DNA from: Cryptomeria japonica
Taxonomy: Eukaryota; Streptophyta; Pinopsida; Cupressales; Cupressaceae
Assembly (NCBI RefSeq): GCF_030272615.1
Contig: NC_081406.1
Span: 262,125,386 to 262,189,385 of the forward strand
Length of the DNA: 64,000 nucleotides
Reading direction: 5' to 3'
The notes under the pieces are model-generated. The model made no database searches. It was not told the origin of the DNA and saw nothing but the letters and a program-made list of their open reading frames with translations. Position numbers and translations under genes: made by a program. Position 1 is the stretch's first letter; each line of letters starts with the position of its first letter. Shown here piece after piece: positions 47,411 to 58,312 of the stretch.

Positions 47411-49246
47411 AGCACCACTCTTCTTCAAAGAAGACTATCTATAATGTTGTAGGTGCAAGACTAAATCACTGACCTCAAAACTTCTCTCAAATATGTGCCT
47501 ATTCACATAAATCTTCTACTGATTATGTGCACTTCAAAGATTATCCTTAAGTGACTTAAGGATGTCGTGACTCTCCTAAATCCAATCTTTCTCTTTAGGA
47601 GCTTTGTTGTTCCCAAATTCCAAATCTTTGAAGGATGTAGCATCATATCTATACAATTCTTAGAAAAGAGTCATCTCAATCAACATATGATAGGTGGTAT
47701 TGTTTCAATGCTCACCCAAATGCAACCAAATGATCCAACCCTTCTTTTGCCCCGCAACATAATTGTGTAAATATACATCCACCTATTTGTTCACAATACC
47801 TACTATCCCTCTATTTGGGGTGGTAATTGGTGCTTGGGTTCAACTCTATGCGAACTAATCTGAATAGATCTTGCCAATAGACATTGAGAAACATGCTGTC
47901 CTAATCACTAACAATGTTCTTTGGTATCCCATGGAGTTGGAACACATCTCTAAAGAACAACTTTCCAACTTGAGGTGCCTTGTACCTAGATGCTATGGCA
48001 AAGAAGTGTGCATATATGGTCAACTTATCAATTACCACATAGATGCAATCCCTACCTTGCACTCTAGGAAATCATGTAATAAAATCCATGAAAATATTTT
48101 CCCAATTCTACTCAAGAATGGGAAAAGGCTGCAATAGACTAGCTAGGAAAGTATGCTCTAGCTTGCTCTATTGACAAGTCATAAACTCATGAACATGTCA
48201 CAAGACGTTATCTTTGAGACCCTTTCATGATAATCTCTCTTTGATCTACTTGTAGGTTTTTACATAACTTGGATGTCCTACAAGTCATATCATGAGTGGC
48301 CCTCAAAATTTTCTCCTTCAATTTCAACTCAAGCATCAAATATATCATGTCCTTGTAGTAGATGGCATCATCTAGCACCCTATACCTATTATCCTAAATC
48401 TTGCCATCCATCAAATCACATGCAAAAGTATTTTTGGAATACTCAACTAAAAGATGAGCTTTCCAATCAACTAAAATCTAGTCAAAGAGAAACTAATGGG
48501 TTTTCTGTAAAGCGCATTTGCTACAATATTCCTCTTTCCCTTCACATACGCTATGTCAAAATCATAAGCCTGAATTTTACTAACCCACTTTTGTTGTCGC
48601 TCATTCAAATCTTTGTTATCCAAAAATCATTTCAAACTATTTTGATATGTTGTATTAACAAATTTTCCACCTACTAGATAATATCTAAACTTTGCCAACG
48701 CATGCATGATGGCGAGTATTTCCTTATTGTAGATGGAAAATAATCTCTCTACATCAAGGAGCTTCTTTCTCTCATAGGCAATGGGGTGTATGTTCAACAT
48801 AAGTATTGCTTCAATTCCCTCACTTGAAGCATCAAACTCAAAAACAAAAGGCTGAGAGAAATTAGGTAATGCCTAAACATGACAAGTGCTCATTACCTCC
48901 TCGAGTTTATCAAATGTGTGCTAAGCCTCCTCTATCCATTTAAAAGTTGATGTCTTAGTGAGAATTGAAAGAGGTGTACCAATATAAGAAAAACCCTTCA
49001 CAAACCTCTTGATGTAATTGCATAGGTCAAGGAAACCCCTCAAATCTGTTAGTGTCTTCGGTAGGGGCCAATCCCAAATAGCCTCTATTTTCTCCTGATG
49101 AACCTTGACTTCATCTGCACTAATCGCATGCCTCAAGTAAATTATCTGTGTCAACTAAAAGTCACACTTGGAAGCTATAGCCAAAAATGATCGTGCCTTC
49201 ATGATCTCCAATGCCTCATCAAGGTGCCTAAGATGATCCTCCTAAG
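47411..49246 (-). pseudogene. pol: gypsy RT C-terminus, RNase H and integrase, degraded
   Basis: Minus strand from 49246: EDHLRHLDEALEIM, ISADEVKVHQEKIEAIWDWPLPKTLTDLRGFL (the best frame is 48921-49154), then RNase H (PFVFEFDASSEGIEAIL, YNKEILAIMHALAKFRYYL). The integrase follows (YVVIDKLTIYAHF, GIPKNIVSDQDSMF, then SLKKSGA at the left edge). Many stops and frameshifts. The left edge ends GTGCT on the minus strand, one copy of the TSD shared with 42520-42524; the right edge carries CTAAG, shared with 58313-58317. Confidence 0.85.
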
Positions 49247-51989
49247 TGTTGATGCATGTTTTGTGACACTTGCCAACAAAGAATAAAATACCAAGTATTC
49301 TATCCTCTTGAATAAGGAAACCTCAAATAGTAAACAATGAGATCAAATAAGTCCACCCCAAGTTTTACTATGAAAATTTTACAATGGATAGACTCAGTGA
49401 ATGATGTGATTTGCTAATATCACAAAGGGACTTACGCTTTTCTGGAACTAGAATTCTTGAATTGACTTAAAAAATAAAAGACAAAAAGGATTAGGGTTAG
49501 AGAAATCTAAGCTAAACACCTAATAGTGCAAGAAATGATTACTGACTTAGTGAAACCAAACTAAGCTTTGCTTTGTGATGAGGAAACAACTACACAAAGA
49601 TGGTGCAATCTTTAAAGGGTATGCAAATGATTTTTAAATCACTTATGCACATCAACACCATGAACAATGAGCATAGAGCAATTGAAGTTAAGCTTTCAAT
49701 ATGAGTTCAAACTAACCATGCATTGCGATTTGCAATCAACAAATTCCAAATGGTATGAACATATAAGCTTCACCATTAATCAACAATAAGATCTTCCATT
49801 CAACTAATCAACTCCAACGTAAACACATATAAAACTTGAGAAGTAGAAATCACACAACATGTTGAAACTCATTCAACGATCCACCATATCTTCAATGAAA
49901 ATCATGTATTTATTTTGACATAATCTTGGCAACAATCTCTAGTCTCCTCCTACTACTGCTATTGATACTGCTGGCTTCTAGTCTATCAACCTTTACAAAT
50001 GAGAAGGCACAACCTTAAATAGAGCTCTTAATTACAAATGAATGGCCCAGATTGATTTGAAACCGATGACCAAGATAATTCAAGGAAACCCTAAAATGGG
50101 GTAGTTAGGGAAAGGACCAATGAGAAAATAAGTTGCAACATTGTATTTAATGCCTTCCACATGTCAATTTCCCTCTTTGTAGGAGTCAAGTTCAATGAAC
50201 TTGGACAAATTGACCTTGAATTATTTGATTGGTTGATGATGAATGGGCTCCACCTCAGCATATAAATCCTCATTGTTCATCACAAAGTAATCCTTGCATT
50301 TCAAGCAATATCTCTTGATACTCAACTTTATTCAGATTTTGATTGATTATGTCGGTTCCTATTCCCAAATTGCATCATCTCTATGAATGCTCTTCTTCAT
50401 CTTCATAGTAATCCTTCTTCATTTTTAGGAAGCTTGTCCTCAATGTTCATTTTTGGAATTCTTTTCCTTGAAGGTCATCTTGCCTTGATCAACTCTTTCA
50501 CTTTTCATCCTCATCCTTGGCATCCTCCTTTGTGATGTTCTTGACTTTATCTTCATCTTGAAATGTGGATCTTGTCTTTCTTAGTGTAATTCAATCCTTC
50601 ATCCTAGAGCAATCCTTGAATAGCTCCGTCTTCATCATCTTTGTGGATTCCTTGATATTGATTCTCCTTGCGTTGTTGAGTTCCTTCCTTTGATCTTGGA
50701 TTTCCAAAGGAAATCAAAAGTCATTGTAAGAAGTGTTCATCTTGGATTCCATTGTCTTGAAAATCCTGATCTCTTGAAGTTGTTGATCCTTTCATCTCAT
50801 TCCAACTGCATCATAGCATTAATGCCTCGGTCTTCAACTCTTTCATGTTGTTGTAGAGCTCTTCATCCACTTTGTCATAGAGGAATCCTTCCTTATTGTA
50901 TTCCCCAAACATGTTGATGTCTTCAAAACTTGAAAAGAAAGAGAACATTTTGAATCATACCTGTAAACAACATGAATGATTACAAAATTTGCTTCACAAA
51001 AAGCCTTAAAAATCTATAGTTGACATTTTCACAATTAAAACCCTTGTTTCAAATCTATAAATGAGGTTTTCAGGTCCGGAAAATGCACTTTCAGGTCTGG
51101 AAATGGTCAATTTGGTGATAAAAATTGCTTAAATCAAGGTATAAATCCCTTTCTCTTCACAAGTTTGCTCCTCCTTGGGTATAGTCAAGAATTTTCTCTT
51201 CTAATTTGCCTTTAGTTCACTTGAAATCTGCCTTTAATTCGCCTTGAACCTGCTATAAAGTTTTCTGTAAACTTGATGTAGTTCATAGCCCTACGTCTAC
51301 TCTTAATTTGCTTTAATGTGAAGTGAATTGTTTTTGAGTTGTTGTTGAATGAATGAGGAAATGGTGCTCTTGAATCCTCATTTATATGCACCCTCCCTTT
51401 AATTATCAATAATTTTGACTAAGCATGAATATGCTTGCATTTGAATTCTGAACTAACCTATACCAAGTCGGTCAGGCTTGAAACCACTTGATTTAGTTTT
51501 TAAAACTTAAAATTTTCTTAATTTCATTCAAGTCGACTGGGTAAGGATTTTCTTGACTTGAATACTATATATACAAGATGAAGTGCTTTCCTTGGATTTC
51601 ACACCTCAAATATTCATTTCAAATCAGAAATCTGCCCTTGGTCTCCACTTTTAGGCAGAATTTAGAAGCATGAAGGAACTTTAGGTCAGAAATTTGAGGT
51701 GTTCATTCATTCCAAGGGGGAAATCAGACCCGCTTCTTCACAAATTCAGAGTTTTTGGGTGGTGAAGAATAGATCTCATTTATTAATTTGTAATTTCCAA
51801 GTGGTCAAGAATAGAACTCCTACATTTCACCCTTCATTTAGTCATTCATTTTTGGAATTTTTGGGTAGTTAAGAACAAAATTATCATCAATTTGGTTAAA
51901 CACTCTGAATTGTTTATTCATTTTGCACACAAAAAATTTCACACTAAGGAGCATTTCAAAATGAATATCTAAGTTGTTTGAAAAACAAA

Positions 51990-52210
51990 ACACCCTCCTT
52001 GGCAGAAATTCCAAGTGTGAAGGAGCAACATGCTCATTGCTTGGGCGGAATTCAAGGGTGTGAAAGATTAGAGCACCCAAGTGTTGGGCAGAGATTTAGA
52101 CAGTGCAAGGACTCAAGAACCCTAGTGCTAGGCGTAGATTTGGTGAGTGAAAGAACTCAAGGACCCAATGCCTAGCAGAATTTTCGCTTGTGCAGGAACT
52201 CATGAACGGT
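51990..52210. repeat. Degenerate tandem repeat, about 50-57 bp unit
   Basis: Four loose copies of a unit like TTGGGCAGAGATTTAGACAG...GGACTCAAGAACCC lie just left of the nested element. Confidence 0.6.
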
Positions 52211-52279
52211 TTGCACAAAGATTTCAATTTTAAATTCATTCATAAGACCCTTTGCCCAATCTTGGAACTCATCATCCTT

Positions 52280-53073
52280 TGATAGAGCCATGACCCGGAG
52301 GATCCTCAAAGAGAACAGTCCAGATCATGTAGCAAGAGTAGCACAACAGAAGCAACAACACCAAACATAGAAAATGGAAAATCAGGTATCCGCATCATCA
52401 TATATTCATCATAGAACATCCGGTAACATCCGGGTTACATGCAGGCTAACATGCCCAGTTATAGACTACATTCCAAAATACAACACATCCGGACCTCCAA
52501 GAAGTATTTGAATTACCATTTTATGAATCTAGATAATCATACTACCTTGCTATATCTCAGAAGATCACATACAACCATATATATACCATCCGGAACATAT
52601 CTGGGTCGGCCACAAAAGATTACATTTACCAAGAAATATGAAACGTGTAAAATAGGTTGACCCCAAAACGTGAAGATCTCATCCACCAAGACCAAACATG
52701 AAGTGCAGACCACCAAGAAGGTCGTCCAAGGGCCTAAGAACATCGTGTGTGGTGCCAAATTGTTCCGCAATCCAAGGAATCATGTCTCACGAAAATAAAT
52801 CTCCAACAAAGACGATAAGCTCAAAACTGCTCCAGAACCAAGAAACAAACACTTCGGAAGAAACAACTTGCCGGAAAAGAATCCAAATGAAATGGAAATC
52901 TGGAATGATGAACAAGAACAAGCCTGGAAGCCGAAAATCTGATCCGCAATGAAAAAGAAACAACTACTGAAAAATGTTGAAAGTAACACAGAAAGTGCAA
53001 CAAGAACAAAACTAAAAGCAAATATTTTTGGTTGATGCAAGATTGCTCATAGACTGAGGATGCTCCCGCATCA
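52280..53073 (-). repeat. 3' LTR of the gag-protease element
   Basis: Matches 55150-55455 plus 57338-57831 with few differences. Rich in TCCGG motifs. Confidence 0.93.
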
Positions 53074-53116
53074 GACACCTTAGGTAGAATAAAAGATGTT
53101 CCACAACTCATGAACA

Positions 53117-53579
53117 TCAAAAAGGATTCGAGATATAGACCCCATGCTCATTTCTGATCCAAATGTCTTCTTTGTCTGCAAACTTCTTCCTTCTTAACCC
53201 TTCCGGTGACTTAGCTGAATTCTCCAACTTATTTGCTACTTCTCCTCTTCCTCCTTGCTTCATATCCGCACACTGTTTCTTTTTACCTCTCTCTTTCTTC
53301 TGCAAATCTGATCTATTTCTTCCACAAGATTTTATCGAGTCTGCCACCATCACCTTAACCTTACTGCCATCTGGTACCACCTTATTAACCGATCCATCTG
53401 CAAGATCAATCTTCAAATCCATACCATCATCCGGTACAACCTCTGCAACCTGTTTCTCAATACTACAACTCTTCTCAAGACTCGAATTTTTCACTTCCTT
53501 CTCTTTCTCCTTCAGAGAAGCCAAAGTGAACTCCTACCCATCCTTCTCAATAGTGACCAGGTTCCTTCTACAATCATAA
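53117..53579 (-). pseudogene. Post-protease tail of the gag-protease element
   Basis: A 135-codon minus frame (53117-53524) begins MASLKEKEKEVKNS and is Lys/Glu- and Asp-rich (DKEDIWIRNEHGVYISNPF at the end). It follows the protease after a stop (minus-strand EFTLASLKEKE). In full-length relatives this would be the linker to RT; here it runs towards the LTR. Confidence 0.55.
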
Positions 53580-53596
53580 ATAGCTCCTCTATCAAA

Positions 53597-53971
53597 CTAC
53601 CAAGGTCTACCCAACAAAACATGACAAGCACTTATAGGCAAAACGTCACACAAGACTTCATCCTTGAAAGGTCCAATATTAAAATTCACCAAGCACTGCT
53701 CTCTCACTTCCACTTTATGATCATCTTGCAACCAACTCACCTTGTAAGGGATAGGATGCTCAAGCCTCTTCAAACCAAGCTTCACTACCATCTCCTCTAA
53801 TACCAAAATATCAGTACTTCCAATATCCATAATAACCTTACAACACTTACCACCTGATTTGCAAACAGTCCGGAAAAGACTCTTCTTTTGAGTAGGTCCG
53901 GTATCTTCATTGTTTTGCTCCATCAAGACTCTTGTGAACAAAAGGGACTCTCCCTGCTCCAGTTTTAACAC
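53597..53971 (-). pseudogene. gypsy protease with altered active site
   Basis: 124 codons. The retropepsin active site, normally D-S/T-G, reads D-I-G (VIMDIGSTDILVLEEMV), which should abolish activity. Then LERLxHP-like LKRLEHPIPYKVSWLQDDHKVEVREQCLVNFNIGPF and the second conserved block CHVLLGRPW. Confidence 0.85.
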
Positions 53972-54007
53972 ATCCTCTCCGGTAACTCTAGCTTCCTGAT
54001 CCTCATT

Positions 54008-54983
54008 TTATATGCAATTCCTTGCCATTCCTTGCTTATACTCAAAAGATCTATGTCTGGTTTCTCCACACTTAAAACATCTACCCAAAAATTCCCTATT
54101 GCTACTGCCACTACCTTTTCTTTGTGTCTTTTGATCCGGTTCTCTACTCCATTTAGATTTTGGTTCTTCTTCAACATTTTGCTTCTCTATACTGCCATTC
54201 ACCTGCCCCTTATATCTCTCCTTTCCTCTAGTGTTATTATGTTGTCTCCTTTTCACTTTATCTTCAGTCTTCAAGGCATATTGGTAAGCCTCCTCAACTG
54301 TAGAAATCTTTAGCATACTCATCTCATCCTAAATGTTAAATCAAAGTCCATTTATGTATCTAGCCACCTTCTCCTTATCCATGTCTCGGTGTCCAGATCT
54401 GATCATCACCTTTTAGAATTCTTCAGTATACTCCTTCACACTCAGGTCTTTTTGCTTCAAGTTCTGCAACCTCTTGAACAATTCCAACTCATAGTCTCCC
54501 AAAATGAATTTAGCCTTCAATCTTGCAACCATCTACCTCCACTGGGTGATTTTCATCTCACCATTCTCCACTCTATCTCTCTAGCAATTCTTTCCACCAT
54601 AAAGAAGCATACCCTTTCAACTTAGTTTGTGCTAACCGGACTCTCAGTGGGTCCTTAACATCTTCAAATTTGAGGTAGTCCTCCAACTCTCCGATCCAGT
54701 CTATCAGATCTTCCGGATTCAATGATCTTGAAAAGTTAGAAACCTCAACTTTATGAACTTTACTCACTTGTGCCACCGCTCTAAGAAATCTTTCTTCACC
54801 TTTGTCTACCGGTCCTTCAGCCTCTTCGGCCTCAAGCTCTTCCCCTGCCTCTTCATACTCATTCTTCGATTCCGGATTCCTTTGCAAACCAACCAATGCG
54901 TTTCGGATCTCATTCCTCATCTCATTCTTGAAATCCTCCATCATCTTCTCTATCCTCCTAGGGTTCATCCTTCTTGGTGGCAT
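54008..54983 (-). pseudogene. gag: gypsy gag with zinc knuckle, frameshifted
   Basis: MPPRRMNPRRIEKMMEDFKNEMRNEI at 54983 is the usual start of this gag type. An acidic linker follows, then the gag core LIDWIGELEDYLKFEDVKDPLRVRLAQTKLKGYASLWWKEL (first frame ends 54573). The rest (WMVARLKAKFILGDYELELF, VEEAYQYALKTEDKV) is scattered over two frames to 54008. The knuckle reads CFKCGETRHRSFEY: the fourth ligand Cys is Tyr and the usual Gly is Arg. Confidence 0.85.
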
Positions 54984-55103
54984 CTCCTCCTTTGCTTCAA
55001 TGCAACTGCCTCAACTCGGCGATTTGACTACAAGGTTTCAATTGCCTCTTCGTCGGCAATCTATTGAACACACAAGCAAGCTACTTCAAATCGCTGATCT
55101 ATT

Positions 55104-55149
55104 CACCCAAAGGAATGCCTCAAGTTTCACAACCAGCTCTAATACCATC
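55104..55149 (-). other. Primer-binding site region
   Basis: The complement of GCTCTAATACCA (about 55136-55147) reads TGGTATTAGAGC, two bases from the LTR end GCGTCA. Confidence 0.82.
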
Positions 55150-55450
55150 TGACGCAACCATGACCCAGAGGATCCTCAAAGAGAACAGTCCAGATCATGC
55201 AACAAGAGTAGCCCAACGGAAGCAACAACACAAAACATAGAAAATGGAAAATCAGGTATCCGCATCATCATATACTCATCATAGAACATCTGGTAACATC
55301 CGGGTTACATGCAGGCTAACATGCCTAGTTACAAATTACATTCCAGAATACAACTCATCCGAACCTCCAAGAAGTATCCGAATTACCATTTTATGAATCT
55401 AGATAATCATACTACCTCGCTATATCTCAAAAGATCACATACAACCATAT

Positions 55451-57342
55451 ATATATGAAATATCCCAAACCAATTTTTTTCAATTTTTCAATTACAAAGA
55501 GTAATGCAACACACATCCGTTAGGGTTAGCACTTAAACCAAAACGATGCGGAAAACAACTCTAACCAAGAATGTAAACCAGGATCCCGGGTTGGGCAAGG
55601 CATGAGCATATGGTCAGAGGGTCTTAAAGCATTCTGAAAGTAACTCTAATCAAGAATGTGCCCAAGATGGACTAACATATGGTCAGAGGATCTTGGTGCA
55701 TGTTGAAAGCAACTCTAACCAAGAATGTGCCCAAGATGAACTAACATATGGTCAGATGATCTTTACAATTACAACTGCTGAAAGGAAAACTCGACACCAA
55801 GCATGTGCTTTCAAACCCAGGGTGGGAATGGAGCTACCATATGGAGGAGATGCTAAGAACTTAGAAATGGAATTAAATGTAAATAACAAGCGTGAAATGA
55901 AAATGAGAAGAAATGCTACCAGTACTACTGTTCAGCGTACAATATGATAGTAAATGCTTGCCAAGATCATAGGATTAAGACTATACAATGCTGTAACAAT
56001 ATAGAAGGCTCTCCCGGGCTTAACAAAAATGATAAGTCCAAGAAATTCTACTCAAGAATCAATCTTAATATTCTGATTTATGACAGACCTGCACGTGAAA
56101 TGCTTAATCAGCAACACATGGAATCACTAAAATGCTCATTACTCTCTCAATACTAGTCCGAATGACCCAAAACCAAAAGCAATGGCTTCCTATGAAGGAG
56201 GCGACCCAACCAATACCAAGAAATCAGACATTAACCCAACAGATTATTTATCACGAACCCCAAGGCAATTCCCAGCAGTGACGCTAGGCAAGAATGGCGA
56301 TTCTTCTCTATAAAATAAAACACTTCATATTAGAATCTGCAAATTTGCACAAAGGAGCGCCCAGTCAAAACAAGAGGAAATATGCAATACCCAAAATGAA
56401 TATGTTTTTATTTTGAAATATATGAGTGAAACTACAAATCTGCTCTGCTAACCGCAACTCCCGAAAATGAAATGAAATTTAAATAACTGAACTTCAAGCA
56501 CAACTCAAGCTACAATGCAATCCCCACTACAAACTCTCACAACTACACTAAATCACCACTAGTTGCTATCTTTCAAGCAAGAAGCAATGCCAAGGCTAGG
56601 AGGCATTCATTCCTCGAAGCAACCCCAATACCATTTCGACAGAGTAACATTACAATAGACATAATATACCAAATGAAGGGAAGAGGCCTCCATTTATAAG
56701 CTTAACAAGGGATCTCTAGAGGCTTCTAGAAAGTGTGCCCTAATTTCACATTTGAATTTTCCTCCAAGAGATGGCGCCACTTTTAAAAGCTTAATTAACC
56801 TTTATTTTAATTCACTTCTCTTCATAAAGTTGGCACCCCTTTTCATAAGCAAGATTTTAGACCTTAGGAAATATTAAATCCCTTCCATGATGCGTCCACC
56901 CTTGAAGACCACCTTTTAAAACAACTTGAAGTGATGAAGCTAGGCCAAGGGGTCAACTTTAAAATATAACATTAAAACATAACATTATTTAAATGAAATG
57001 AACTTATCTCTCCAAAAACATCCCAAGGCCAAAAGTGACAAAGCCAACTGAACCAACTGAAGAAGAGAACCAACTGTGTCGAAATAAACAGGACCACTGC
57101 CAGAAATAGAATTTACTAAAAATAGTAAATTCCAAAAAGTGCTCGGAATGCAAAGCCGGACGTACCACTATGAAGCCCTTTGAAAACCCAGAAAGAATCC
57201 GCGATCCAAACTCTAATTCACGAGCAACAACAAACTCCAAAATTGGAAACCCTAATTTCACCCATTGAGTAGCCTATGGGTCTCCGAAATAGGCCATCGG
57301 TCAACTGAAACATTACGCCTGAGAAGGGGACATTACAATATA
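55451..57342 (-). mobile_element. Solo gypsy LTR inside the LTR of the gag-protease element, perfect TSD (ATATA)
   Basis: The insert is 55456-57337 (1,882 bp), starting TGAAATATCCC and ending GGGGACATTACA. ATATA at 55451-55455 and 57338-57342 occurs once at the same place in the uninterrupted LTR copy (about 52581-52585), which proves the insertion. A TATA-like CTTATAAATG lies on the minus strand at 56691-56700. It carries three 69-bp tandem repeats and a 9-bp-arm stem-loop. Short frames inside lack motifs. Confidence 0.97.
55554..55762. repeat. Three tandem copies, 69-bp period
   Basis: CATATGGTCAGA occurs at 55607, 55676 and 55745, each preceded by a copy of the CTCTAA(C/T)CAAGAATGT unit. 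Confidence 0.85.
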
Positions 57343-58312
57343 CCATCCGGAACATATCCGGGTCGGCCACAAAAGATTACATTTACCAAAGAATATGAAA
57401 TGTGTAAAATAGGTCGGCCCCAAAACGTGAAGATCTCATCCGCCAAGATCAAACATGAAGTGCGGACCACCAAGAAGGTCGCCCAAGGGCCTAAGAACAT
57501 CGTGTGTGGTGCCAAATTGTTCCGCAATCCAAGGAATCACGTTGCACAAAAATAAATCTCCAACAAAGACGATAAGCTCAAAACTACTCCGGAACCAAGA
57601 AACAGACACTTCGGAAGTAATAACTCGCTGGAAAAGAATCCAAATGAACTGGAAATCTAGAATGATGAACAAGAACAAGCCTGGAAGCCGAAAAATCTGA
57701 TCCGCAATGAAAAAGAAACAACTACTGAAAAATGTTGAAAGTAACACAGAAAGTGCAACAAGAACAAAACTAAAAGGAAATATTTTTGGTTGATGCAAGA
57801 TTGCTCATAGACCGAGGATGCTCCTGCATCATCCTCTCTTACATTTTTCATGATTTTAATCCATTCCATTTGTGAAGAACAAATTTTTCAATTTTCCTCC
57901 CCTGTCAAGGTCGAAGAATCTGACCTTGACAAGGAATTTTCCTTGTCTTGATTTTGGATTTCCATTATTTTCCTTGACAACATTGACAACTTTTCCTACA
58001 CTTTGACAACATTTTACAAAATTGACAACATTTGAATTTCCTCATGACTTTGTTCTTGATTCCCACTCTTGATGTTCACTCATGAATTTTGACTCGGATT
58101 GACGACTTAATCATATCCCTAAAGACAAGACGTAGCACTTTAAGACATCTCAAGGGTTGATCAACAAAGTTCCCTCCTAGACTAACAAGACCACCACCTC
58201 TCACAAAAGGCTAAAAGAAAAAAAATATTTCCTAGCTAAAGACGACTAAGCTATGAAGCGAAAAAGTAGGGGTCCCCATTTGCAAAGGCGCATGTGTGTT
58301 TACAACACAACA

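Larger units (their letters stand above)
42520..47415 (-). mobile_element. Long solo LTR, perfect TSD (AGCAC)
   Basis: The insert is 42525-47410, starting TGTTGAGGGGTGTTTTGTGAC and ending GTCACAACA, flanked by AGCAC at 42520-42524 and 47411-47415. Without the copia LTR nested in it, it is about 3.75 kb. A TATA box (CCTATATAAGG) on the minus strand at 43356-43366 suggests minus orientation. No gag, pol, PBS or PPT was found, so I read it as a solo LTR of a long-LTR gypsy family. Its interior has many GGAGGAAAATTCCTCC-type palindromes. Confidence 0.85.
52275..57836 (-). mobile_element. Non-autonomous gypsy element with gag and protease only
   Basis: LTRs 52280-53073 (794 bp) and 55150-57831 (795 bp once a nested solo LTR is removed) flank only 2.08 kb of interior. 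On the minus strand the LTR runs TGATGC...GTCA or ATCA. A PBS TGGTATTAGAGC lies beside the right LTR. TSDs are TCCTT and TCCTC. The interior has gag and protease and no RT, RNase H or integrase, like the TR-GAG class. No convincing PPT was found beside the left LTR. Confidence 0.9.

Noticed and set aside
52537-53120. Minus-strand frames of 77-99 codons, repeated at 57333-57869
   Set aside because: They lie in the two LTR copies and simply repeat with them; no gag or pol motif.
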